64,000 bases of DNA from Luteolibacter sp. Y139 (GTDB lineage Bacteria > Verrucomicrobiota > Verrucomicrobiia > Verrucomicrobiales > Akkermansiaceae), in the NCBI RefSeq assembly GCF_038066715.1, contig NZ_JBBUKT010000004.1, positions 186,001 to 250,000 of the forward strand, read 5' to 3'. Numbering within the stretch: the stretch's first letter is position 1; every line of letters begins with the position of its first letter. The position numbers and the translations under genes are program-made. The notes below the pieces were generated by a model that was given only the letters and a program-made list of their open reading frames with translations, was not told the DNA's origin and did no database searches. Positions 41,315 through 48,600 of the stretch are shown here, in pieces.

Positions 41315-43882
41315 ATGAAACCCACCTTCCCGTTGCTGGCTGTCACCTTGCTTGCCCTTGCCGGGCGGTTGGCGGGAGCGTCGCCGTTCTTCGACCCCGG
41401 GGTGCCGATTTACGCGACGCCGGTCGATGCCGGAGCGTCGGGGAGCATCGCGCGCGGTCTGCTGATCCGGACCGGTGGCGATGGCTGGCTGGTATTCGAC
41501 CAAGACCTGCTGCGGCCCGCCTTGTGGTTCCAAGCTCCGGGAGGAAAGCCGCCGGTTTCGCTGGCGATGATGTCATCGGCCTCATGGGAAAAGGCGACGC
41601 AGAAGGGCGGGGTGAAGCAGCCAGTGCCTGCGGCGGCGGGGCTGGCGCTATCGCCCGCATTGCCGGGTGTGGGGGCGGCTCCCGATGACTTGCTGAAGGA
41701 TCCGCGGCCGGTCTTTGGCAACGATGCGGGACGTGGTGGGCTGGAGAGCAGCGGCCGGCATTTCCTCGGCTATCACCTGGCGGGTGATGCGGGAGTGCTT
41801 TCCTACCAGTGTGGCGAAACGGTGGTCCGCGAATGTTACGAGGGAGATCGTAGCAACCTGAGCCGGCACCTCGCGGCCGCAGGCGGAGGGGAATTGCTTT
41901 TCCTGGTGGCGGCGGGGAATTTCGAGATCAAAGGCAGTACCGCCACTTCGCCCGTGCTACAGGTTTCCACGAATCATCCCGGTCTGAAATTGGAGGCGCG
42001 CGATGGGCATCTCTTCGCGCGTCTGGCGGCGTCGAAGCAGGAGCGGCGCGTTACGCTGAACTACGGTGCGGATCGTACGAGCGCGACCGTGAAGACTCCG
42101 GCGACCCCGGTCGCCTATCCGCCGCGCTGGAAGCAGGGGATCGACACGCGCATCGATGAAGCCACGCGCTCTGGCCCGGGTTGGGTGCTGGACAAGATCG
42201 GCCTGCCGGAAAGCAACCCGTGGAAGCGGCGCGTGCGCCCGGCGGATGTTCTCTTCCTGTCGCCGGAGAAAGCCGCGGTGGTCACCTTCGAGGGTGATGT
42301 GTGGCGACTCGATCTCGCGAGCGGGCGGGTCCGCTGGACACGCATCGCGGCCGGCCTGTGCGAGCCGCTGTCGATCGAGCAGGTGAAGGGCGTGCTTCAG
42401 GTCCATACCCGCAATGGCCTGATCCGCTTGCAGGACCTCAACAACGACGGCGAGACCGATTTCTACGAGAACCATAGTAGCTTGCTTATCCAGACTGCCG
42501 GGCTACGCGGCTATCCACTCGACATGGAGGTGGATGACGAGGGGAACACCTGGGCATCCACCGGTGGCATCGTCACCGACGACAAATCCCTGACAAACAA
42601 GCCGTCGCCGAACCCGCATGCCGGGGCGATCGTGAAGATCTCGGCCGATGGCAAGAGCGTGGAGGTATTCGGCAAGCACGCCCGCGAGCCGTTCTTCGGT
42701 CGCGACCCGCAGACCGGGCACATCGTGATGTCCGAACAGCAGGGGCACTGGGAACCCTCGTCCGGCAGCTTTCCAGTGACGGCCGGCGCGACGTTCGGCT
42801 TCGGGTATGCGAGCGAGTCGGACATGGTGCCACCGGCCGTATATATTCCGCATGAGGAGGACACCTCGTCATCATCGCCCTTGTGGGTGCATGGCAGCGC
42901 CTTCAAGTCGTGGGAAGGTGGCATTCTCCAGCTTTCGTATGGCACCGGCCGCCTGTTCCTCGTGCGTCATGGCGAAGGTTGGCCGGCGAAGGAGGGCGCG
43001 GTGATCCCGCTGGGGATCGAGACCGGCATTCCCATGCTGCACGCACGTGTCCATCCGGCGGATGGATCGATCTGGCTCGCTGGCTTTCGCGTCTATGATT
43101 CGGGCGCGCCGGATCTTGAGGCCCTTGCTCGCTTGCGCCCCGCGAAGGAACCGCTCGCCACACCGGTCGATGCCCGCGTGGTGAAGGAAGGCGTGGTGCT
43201 TTCCTTCGATGCTCCGCTTGATCCATCCTCCGTGAAACCCGAGGTGGTGCAGGCGAAGGAGTGGCAGTACCTGCGCAGCAGCAACTACGGCTCGCCCCGC
43301 CTGAAGCGCGATGGCAAGCAAGGCTCCGATCCCGTCGCGACCGGCGGCACCTTCCTCTCCAAGGATGGCAAGAGTGTCTTCATTCACATCCCGGACCTGA
43401 AGCCGACGATGCAGCTCGAAGTTTCCCACCGCTTCTGCGTAAAGGGCGGCAAGGACCAGGTGCGGTCGGTATTCTTCACGGTGTCTGCTCCTCCTGCCGC
43501 GACATGGGCTGCGCTGGGCTTCGATGCACCGAAGCTCGATGCCTCCGCCGCGAGCGTCCATGCCAGCCCGACGGCGAACGCCACGCCCACCGCGGAACTC
43601 GGCAAGGAACTGGCCACCCGCTACGGCTGCATCGCCTGCCACTCGCTTGATGGCACGAAGGAAGGCCACAGCGGTCCGACATGGAAGGGCCTCTACGGCT
43701 CCGAGCGCCGCTTCACGAAAGGCGAGCCCCGCAAGGCCGACGATGCCTACCTGCTGGAGTCGATGCTGGATCCCGGCAAGGCCATCGTCGAAGGCTACTC
43801 GCTCGGGATGGGCAGCTATGCCGGCGTGCTCAGCGACTCCGAGCAGCAGAGCATCGTGCTCTTCATCAAGTCGCTGAAGTGA
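41315..43882 (+). CDS. Large secreted haem-binding protein (DUF6797-like) with C-terminal cytochrome c domain
   Basis: 855 aa from ATG 41315. Signal peptide MKPTFPLLAVTLLALAGRLA. The N-terminal region is of the planctomycete/verrucomicrobial DUF6797 type (GSIARGLLIRTGGDGWLVFD, QDLLRPALWFQ), followed by a beta-propeller-like centre (LDLASGRVRWTRIAAGLCEP, LQVHTRNGLIRLQDLNNDGE, TDFYENHSSLLIQTA) that resembles membrane-bound dehydrogenases of these phyla. The C-terminus is a mono-haem cytochrome c: TRYGCIACHSLDGTKEGHSG (CxxCH), GPTWKGLYGSERRF, distal Met region LGMGSYAGVLSD. Periplasmic oxidoreductase, perhaps a sugar dehydrogenase with built-in electron exit. The substrate is unknown. Confidence 0.86.
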   Translation: MKPTFPLLAVTLLALAGRLAGASPFFDPGVPIYATPVDAGASGSIARGLLIRTGGDGWLVFDQDLLRPALWFQAPGGKPPVSLAMMSSASWEKATQKGGVKQPVPAAAGLALSPALPGVGAAPDDLLKDPRPVFGNDAGRGGLESSGRHFLGYHLAGDAGVLSYQCGETVVRECYEGDRSNLSRHLAAAGGGELLFLVAAGNFEIKGSTATSPVLQVSTNHPGLKLEARDGHLFARLAASKQERRVTLNYGADRTSATVKTPATPVAYPPRWKQGIDTRIDEATRSGPGWVLDKIGLPESNPWKRRVRPADVLFLSPEKAAVVTFEGDVWRLDLASGRVRWTRIAAGLCEPLSIEQVKGVLQVHTRNGLIRLQDLNNDGETDFYENHSSLLIQTAGLRGYPLDMEVDDEGNTWASTGGIVTDDKSLTNKPSPNPHAGAIVKISADGKSVEVFGKHAREPFFGRDPQTGHIVMSEQQGHWEPSSGSFPVTAGATFGFGYASESDMVPPAVYIPHEEDTSSSSPLWVHGSAFKSWEGGILQLSYGTGRLFLVRHGEGWPAKEGAVIPLGIETGIPMLHARVHPADGSIWLAGFRVYDSGAPDLEALARLRPAKEPLATPVDARVVKEGVVLSFDAPLDPSSVKPEVVQAKEWQYLRSSNYGSPRLKRDGKQGSDPVATGGTFLSKDGKSVFIHIPDLKPTMQLEVSHRFCVKGGKDQVRSVFFTVSAPPAATWAALGFDAPKLDASAASVHASPTANATPTAELGKELATRYGCIACHSLDGTKEGHSGPTWKGLYGSERRFTKGEPRKADDAYLLESMLDPGKAIVEGYSLGMGSYAGVLSDSEQQSIVLFIKSLK

Positions 43883-43886
43883 TGGA

Positions 43887-45398
43887 TCAATCCTCCGTCT
43901 TGCGGGCCCACCATACGGCGGCCACTTCCGTCACCTCGATGAACTCGCGGCCGTCATTGGTGCGGCGTTTCGTGATCGCCAACTGCAGTGGCATGCCTTT
44001 TGCCGCAACGAAATGATCGACGGTTTCCTTGGTTACGCCGTTCTCGCCTTGGAAGATGGACTTGAGGCGGGCCAGCGCGACGGAGTCCTTGCGCACCCAG
44101 GCGGTGGCTTCGCGACCCGGCATGGGGACGCTGAGGCGATAGCGGACCCAGTGCGGGCTTGGCTCGGTGCCGACCTCGGGCTTGACCAGCACGCTGAAGA
44201 CTCCGCTTTGATCGGGAGGTCCCACCAGGAGCTTGCGGAAGTGATCGTCGTTGAAGGCGATGAAGGCCTCCCAATCGATCTTGGGGCCTTCGTCGGTGAG
44301 GGTCACCGGCACCGGGAAGCCATCCGGCATGGCCTTGGTGCAGACGTTGAACACGAAGACCGGCGGCGTGGACTCGTTCTTGTTGAAATAGACCGCGCTG
44401 GCGGGGATGGGGCCTTCGCCGTTTGCGGTCGCGTACTTTTCCATCGCCGGCCTGACTTCATCCGGTGAGAGCACGAAGGCGCTGCGGGCCTGCCAATCGG
44501 GCGCTCCGAGGAAAGCAATGAGCGCTTCCTGGGCATCGGCAGCTTCGGACGGCACGGGTGTGGTAGGCGGCTGTAGCCCCATGCCGGTTTCATCCGGGGT
44601 GGGAGCTGGAGCGGGCTGTGGCGCAGGTGCGGGGGCAGGAGCTTGGGCCGGGGATCCGCCGCCGGGCTGGGTCATCGCCGAGGGCTCGACGAAATTGGGC
44701 CGGAAGTCTTTGCCAAAATGATAGCCGACCGCGGCGAGTGCCAGGACCGGGATGCTGATGCCAAGAACGAGGGGGATTTTCGAACGACGGCGCGGAGCCG
44801 ACTCGGTCTCCTTCCGTTCTTTGAGGGCCGGAATGTCGTCTGCGCTGATAGGCGCCGGGACCGGAGGTGGTGGCGGTGTGATCGAACCAGGTGTGGGCGC
44901 CGGATCGAGTCTGGGTGGCCAAATCGGCGCATCCTCAGGCGGTCGGACCGGCGAGGGAGCTGACTCAAGCTTCGGCGGGAGAGTAGATGTGGGCCCTTGA
45001 TCCAGCTTGGGTGGGACGACCGGTGCAGACTCGGGCGGTGAGACGGGTGGCTTGGCGGGTTCAGGCTCGAGCGGCAGGTCGGCTGAAGGTGGCGGATCGA
45101 GTCGACGGGGAAAAACCGGTGGCGGCTTGGAGAGCCCGATCGGTTCGGGTGCCGGTTCCGGAGGCGCAGCTGGTGCGGGAGGTACTATTGGTTCCGGCTC
45201 CGGAGGCGAAAAGGGAGCGTCAGCCTTCGGTAGGGCTGGCAGCCGCGCGGGCATGCCGATCGCCGGATCCGGGCTGACGATTTCCTGCCAGCACTTCGGG
45301 CAGGGACCCTGCATGCCGGCGATGGAAGCAGGGACGGTGAGCACGGCACCACAAGCCGGGCAGTCGAATTGCAGGGGAGCCTCCGGGGTCGAACTCAC
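43887..45398 (-). CDS. Zinc-ribbon, Pro-rich, single-pass membrane protein, unknown function
   Basis: 503 aa. An N-terminal zinc ribbon (FDCPACGAVLTVPASIAG, GPCPKCWQEI: CxxC...CxxC) of the type preceding membrane proteins in PVC bacteria, then about 150 residues of Pro/Glu-rich repeats (PPxLDPxP). A transmembrane helix (IPLVLGISIPVLALAAVGYH) and a second Pro/Ala-rich linker follow. The C-terminal domain of about 200 residues is soluble (SEAADAQEALIAFLGAPDWQ, ARSAFVLSPDEVRPAMEKYA). The layout suggests a cytoplasmic zinc ribbon with an exported domain. Function unknown. Confidence 0.82.
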   Translation of the reverse strand: MSSTPEAPLQFDCPACGAVLTVPASIAGMQGPCPKCWQEIVSPDPAIGMPARLPALPKADAPFSPPEPEPIVPPAPAAPPEPAPEPIGLSKPPPVFPRRLDPPPSADLPLEPEPAKPPVSPPESAPVVPPKLDQGPTSTLPPKLESAPSPVRPPEDAPIWPPRLDPAPTPGSITPPPPPVPAPISADDIPALKERKETESAPRRRSKIPLVLGISIPVLALAAVGYHFGKDFRPNFVEPSAMTQPGGGSPAQAPAPAPAPQPAPAPTPDETGMGLQPPTTPVPSEAADAQEALIAFLGAPDWQARSAFVLSPDEVRPAMEKYATANGEGPIPASAVYFNKNESTPPVFVFNVCTKAMPDGFPVPVTLTDEGPKIDWEAFIAFNDDHFRKLLVGPPDQSGVFSVLVKPEVGTEPSPHWVRYRLSVPMPGREATAWVRKDSVALARLKSIFQGENGVTKETVDHFVAAKGMPLQLAITKRRTNDGREFIEVTEVAAVWWARKTED

Positions 45399-45469
45399 GC
45401 GCTCAGGCTAGGAGTCTCGCGCCCGGGGTCAAGGAAGGGCCGCGCAGACGGGGTTAAAAGTTAAGAAAC

Positions 45470-45503
45470 CTAATCTTTCTCAAAGAGTTAGCTAATCATT
45501 CTC
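45470..45503. promoter_or_regulatory. 22-bp-spaced direct repeat in the promoter region of the barrel protein gene
   Basis: CTAATCTTTCTC (45470-45481) and CTAATCATTCTC (45492-45503) are 11/12 identical and start 22 bp apart, about two helical turns, in an AT-rich gap that contrasts with the GC-rich surroundings. An inverted relative AAAGGTTAGG follows at 45512-45521. The layout suits a dimeric or tandem regulator. No factor is identified. Confidence 0.4.
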
Positions 45504-45591
45504 TTCTTGCAAAAGGTTAGGGAATGCTGCTAACGCTCTCATCCCCACGTTCCGCAACCCAACGGAACGGCTTCACCCCCTACATCCCCCC

Positions 45592-46842
45592 ATGAACACT
45601 CAAGCCGGAAGGCTCTTTGGTGTACTGCTTGCCGTATCGGCAGCCGTGACCCCACACGTTCGCGCAGGCCAAGACGAGACCTGCTACCCCGACAACCGCA
45701 ACGCCACCTCGACGGCGCTTGGTAAAGGGACGCTCGGCATGGCTTGGGCGACCTCTCGCGATGTCGGCAGCCATTTGTATCGGAACCGCGCTGGTATCCG
45801 CCCGGGCAGCCGCCTGGTCGAGGAATCCGCGCCCGTGTCCACGGACTCGAAAGGCGGCATGTCTGCCAAGGGCGGCGCGAAAGTCGCCGCGATCTCCGTG
45901 CCCGTTCCCAATCGCTGGGAAGTCTTCGGCTCCATCTACTATCAGAGCGAGGACAGCGACGGCGATCGCGTCGTGAACCGGAAGAAAAAGAAGGACGACA
46001 AGTACGAGAAAGACGACAAGTACGACAAGAAGTACGACATCCGTCGGATCGGCGGTGGTGGTGGCGGCGCTGGCGCTGCACTGGTGGCCGTTCCCGGCTT
46101 CGCGTCCTCCACGGATAGCTCTCTTGAAGTCTTCGGCGGCAGCGTCGGAGCCGAGTATCACGTCAATCGCAACTGGAGCGTGGGCGTCGGCATCGGTGCC
46201 GCGCAAGGCGATCTCGACATGGGTTCGGCTGGCAGCGCCGACATCGATTCCGTCGCGATCTCGCCGTACGTTTCCTACTACCGTGCCGATACCGTGGGTT
46301 CCGCCGACCTGTGGGCGGGCCTGATGTATTCCTACGGCATGCACTCCTATGAGACCCACCGCTACACCGGCGCAGGCATCGCCACCGGTGAGCCGGATGC
46401 GGATACCCATACGATCGAGTTCAATGTCGGCCTGAATTTCGGCGAAGATGACTTCGTCCACGGCCCATACGCCGGCCTGCGCTACATCACCGGCCAGGTG
46501 GACGCCTACACCGAGGTGGGTCCCGGAGCGACCTTCTTCGGCGAGCAGGATGTGGACTCGCTGGTCTCGATCCTCGGCTACCAGGTGTCCTGGAAACTTC
46601 GCGGTGGCAGTGGCTACTGGGTGCCACAGCTTCGCGTGGGCTGGGAGCACGAGTTTGAAGATGGCAATACGACCGCCTTCGGCATCCCGTATGCAGCTGC
46701 TGACGAAGACATCGGCGTGGTCGGTGCCGGCATCGGCTACTGGTGGGACAACGGCTGGCATCTCGGCCTCGAGTATGAAGGCCGCTTTGGCAGCGACACG
46801 GAGGCCCACTATGGCGCTGTGACCGCTGGCAAGGAGTTCTAA
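45592..46842 (+). CDS. Outer-membrane autotransporter-like beta-barrel protein
   Basis: 416 aa with a signal peptide (MNTQAGRLFGVLLAVSAAVT...VRA). The C-terminal ~250 residues alternate polar and aromatic positions in beta strands (EVFGGSVGAEYHVNRNWSVG, AISPYVSYYRADTVGSADLW, YMHSYETHRYTG pattern, GVVGAGIGYWWDNGWHLGLE) and end in a Phe (VTAGKEF), as outer-membrane barrels do. Between the N-terminus and barrel lies a charged insertion KKKKDDKYEKDDKYDKKYD from a tandem 18-bp repeat (45994-46029), then a Gly run (RRIGGGGGGAG). Passenger and function unknown. Ends at a terminator. Confidence 0.82.
   Translation: MNTQAGRLFGVLLAVSAAVTPHVRAGQDETCYPDNRNATSTALGKGTLGMAWATSRDVGSHLYRNRAGIRPGSRLVEESAPVSTDSKGGMSAKGGAKVAAISVPVPNRWEVFGSIYYQSEDSDGDRVVNRKKKKDDKYEKDDKYDKKYDIRRIGGGGGGAGAALVAVPGFASSTDSSLEVFGGSVGAEYHVNRNWSVGVGIGAAQGDLDMGSAGSADIDSVAISPYVSYYRADTVGSADLWAGLMYSYGMHSYETHRYTGAGIATGEPDADTHTIEFNVGLNFGEDDFVHGPYAGLRYITGQVDAYTEVGPGATFFGEQDVDSLVSILGYQVSWKLRGGSGYWVPQLRVGWEHEFEDGNTTAFGIPYAAADEDIGVVGAGIGYWWDNGWHLGLEYEGRFGSDTEAHYGAVTAGKEF
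45994..46029. repeat. Tandem 18-bp repeat coding DDKYEK/DDKYDK
   Basis: Two adjacent units, GACGACAAGTACGAGAAA and GACGACAAGTACGACAAG (16/18 identical), encode DDKYEK and DDKYDK inside the barrel protein. A likely slippage site that could vary in copy number. Confidence 0.75.
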
Positions 46843-46867
46843 GTTTGATTTTTCCCTGCGCATCATT

Positions 46868-46901
46868 GCCCCGTCCGGTTGGTTGCCGGGCGGGGTTTTT
46901 T
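46868..46901 (+). terminator. Intrinsic terminator after the barrel protein gene
   Basis: Stem CCCCGTCCGG / CCGGGCGGGG around TTGGTTG (one mismatch pair), directly followed by TTTTTT. Confidence 0.85.
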
Positions 46902-46954
46902 GTTGGAGCGGAGTTGCGCCGGAGGGGATCGAGTGCGAGGGAAGATCACTGAAG

Positions 46955-47917
46955 ATGGCCGTGAAATTCCGAGACTACTATGAGGTGCTGGGAGTCCCTC
47001 GCGATGCGAGCAAGGAGGACATCCGCAAGGCCTTCCGCAAGCTGGCCCGCACGCATCATCCCGACGTGGCGACCGAAAAGGCGGGAGCGGAGGAACGCTT
47101 CAAGGAGATCAATGAGGCCTACGAGGTGCTCGGCGATGAGGAGAAGCGGAAGAAGTATGATGCCTTCGGCGAGCACTGGAAGCATGGCGAAGGCTTCACG
47201 CCTCCGCCGGAAAGCGGCGGCTACGGAGGATGGGAAGGCGGCGATGCGGGCGACGCCTATCACTTCGAAGGGACTGGCTTCAGTGACTTCTTCGAGAACT
47301 TCTTCGGCAACCGCGCCGGGCGTGGTGGATTTGGCGGGCGTGGCGCTGCTGCCGGTGGTTCGCGGGCGCGGCGTGGGCGGGACATCGAGTCGGAGATCCT
47401 GGTCACGCTCGACGAGGTGATGAATGGAGCCGAGCGGTCGCTGGTGATCCAGCCGCGACATCACGGCCATGCGGCAGAGAAGCGCACGGTCACGATCCGG
47501 ATTCCGAAGGGCGTGGCGGAGGGGCAGATGATCCGCGCCGCGGGCTTGGGCGAGCCGGGCAGTTCGGGTGGCGAGCCTGGCGATCTTTTCCTCCACGTGA
47601 GACTGGAGCGCCATCCGGACTACCGGGTGGTGGAGCATGATCTCTATCTGGACCTGCGGCTGGCACCGTGGGAGGCGGTGCTCGGCGCGACTGTGGCGGT
47701 GCGGACGCCGCATGGTGAGACCCGGATCAAGGTGCCGGCAGGCACGGAACCCGGGACCGAGTTACGGCTTTCCGGCAAGGGCCTTCCGAAGGGCAAGTCC
47801 GGCGAGTTCGGCCATCTTTTCGCCGTCGTTCAAGTCGTCATGCCCGCGACGGTGAGCGATGAGGAAAAGCGGCACTGGCAGGCACTCGCCGATCTCTCGA
47901 AATCCAACACGCGCTAG
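46955..47917 (+). CDS. cbpA: CbpA-type DnaJ co-chaperone
   Basis: 320 aa from ATG 46955. J domain at residues 1-70 (FRDYYEVLGVPRDASKEDIR, KAFRKLARTHHPDVATE with the essential HPD, AYEVLGDEEKRKKYD), a Gly/Phe-rich linker (GGYGGWEGGDAGDAYHFEGT, FFENFFGNRAGRGGFGGRGA) and a type II C-terminal substrate-binding region without zinc fingers (TVTIRIPKGVAEGQMIRAAG, GDLFLHVRLERHPDY, GATVAVRTPHGETRIKVPAG). It is coupled to the downstream cbpM-like gene after 4 nt, the classic arrangement. Partners DnaK; CbpM modulates it. Confidence 0.95.
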   Translation: MAVKFRDYYEVLGVPRDASKEDIRKAFRKLARTHHPDVATEKAGAEERFKEINEAYEVLGDEEKRKKYDAFGEHWKHGEGFTPPPESGGYGGWEGGDAGDAYHFEGTGFSDFFENFFGNRAGRGGFGGRGAAAGGSRARRGRDIESEILVTLDEVMNGAERSLVIQPRHHGHAAEKRTVTIRIPKGVAEGQMIRAAGLGEPGSSGGEPGDLFLHVRLERHPDYRVVEHDLYLDLRLAPWEAVLGATVAVRTPHGETRIKVPAGTEPGTELRLSGKGLPKGKSGEFGHLFAVVQVVMPATVSDEEKRHWQALADLSKSNTR

Positions 47918-47921
47918 AGCC

Positions 47922-48227
47922 ATGACCCCTTCTTCCGAATCTCCGGATGACGACGTCGTCGATCTCGAAACCGCTGCCCGTCTGTGCGGCCTGCCGACGG
48001 AGATGATCCTCGAGTTCAGTCGCACGCAGGTCATTTCCGTGGTCCGCAGCAGCGATCCGGATGCGCCGGAGTTCGACACCGTGTGCCTCCATCGCTTGCG
48101 CCAGATCGAGACGCTGCATCACGAATGGAGCATGGCACCGCGCTCGATTGGTTTCGTGATGGATCTGTTCGATCGCCTAGAAGCCGCCGAACGGGAGTTG
48201 CGGGCAATGAGGGAGCGGCTGAGGTGA
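47922..48227 (+). CDS. cbpM: CbpM-like chaperone modulator (MerR-type fold)
   Basis: 101 aa from ATG 47922. It has the MerR-like helix pattern seen in CbpM: VVDLETAARLCGLPTEMILE, LHRLRQIETLHHEWSM and IGFVMDLFDRLEAAERELRA at the end. In E. coli CbpM binds the J domain of CbpA to inhibit it and adjusts its DNA binding. The 4-nt gap after cbpA supports coupling. The sequence similarity is modest, so the role is inferred largely from position. Confidence 0.82.
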   Translation: MTPSSESPDDDVVDLETAARLCGLPTEMILEFSRTQVISVVRSSDPDAPEFDTVCLHRLRQIETLHHEWSMAPRSIGFVMDLFDRLEAAERELRAMRERLR

Positions 48228-48307
48228 GCCGGAGAGAAGTCGTTTGACCGGGAATGAAACCCGCGCACCTGTTAGGGGTCGGCGACAACCCCCGACCCCA
48301 ACACGAT

Positions 48308-48538
48308 ATGAAACTCACCTACCTGATTGCCGCCGCCTCGCTCGTCACCTTCAGCGCTTGCGAAAAGAAAGAGACGCCTGCCGTGAAGGAAAAGATCGAT
48401 GATGCGCTGGATCGCCGTCCGAATGAAGGCATCAAGGATGCCGCGGAAGACATCAAGGACTCGGCGAAAGACGTCGGTCACGATGTGAAGGACGCCGCAA
48501 AAGACCTTAAGAAGGACGTGAAGGACGCGACGCGCTGA
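48308..48538 (+). CDS. Small lipoprotein with LEA-like/amphipathic repeats
   Basis: 76 aa from ATG 48308. Lipoprotein signal with FSAC lipobox (MKLTYLIAAASLVTFSAC; Cys at residue 18), then a highly charged helix of repeats: DAAEDIKDSAKDVGHDVKDA and AKDLKKDVKDATR, with K-D-A(A)-K-D periods of 11 residues as in LEA proteins and entericidin-like factors. Predicted to coat a membrane under stress. It follows cbpA-cbpM after 80 nt, ending at a terminator. Function inferred from composition only. Confidence 0.75.
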   Translation: MKLTYLIAAASLVTFSACEKKETPAVKEKIDDALDRRPNEGIKDAAEDIKDSAKDVGHDVKDAAKDLKKDVKDATR

Positions 48539-48563
48539 ACCATTGATACCCCGCCCCATTGAT

Positions 48564-48593
48564 GCCCCGCCGGTCGATGGCCGCGGGGCTTTT
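48564..48593 (+). terminator. Intrinsic terminator after the LEA-like lipoprotein
   Basis: Stem GCCCCGC (48564-48570) with GCGGGGC (48583-48589), followed by TTTT. Confidence 0.75.
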
Positions 48594-48600
48594 CATGGCT

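Noticed and set aside
45580-46866. 428-codon minus-strand open frame opposite the barrel protein
   Set aside because: The plus-strand product has signal peptide, barrel strands and terminal Phe; the antisense product has none of these.
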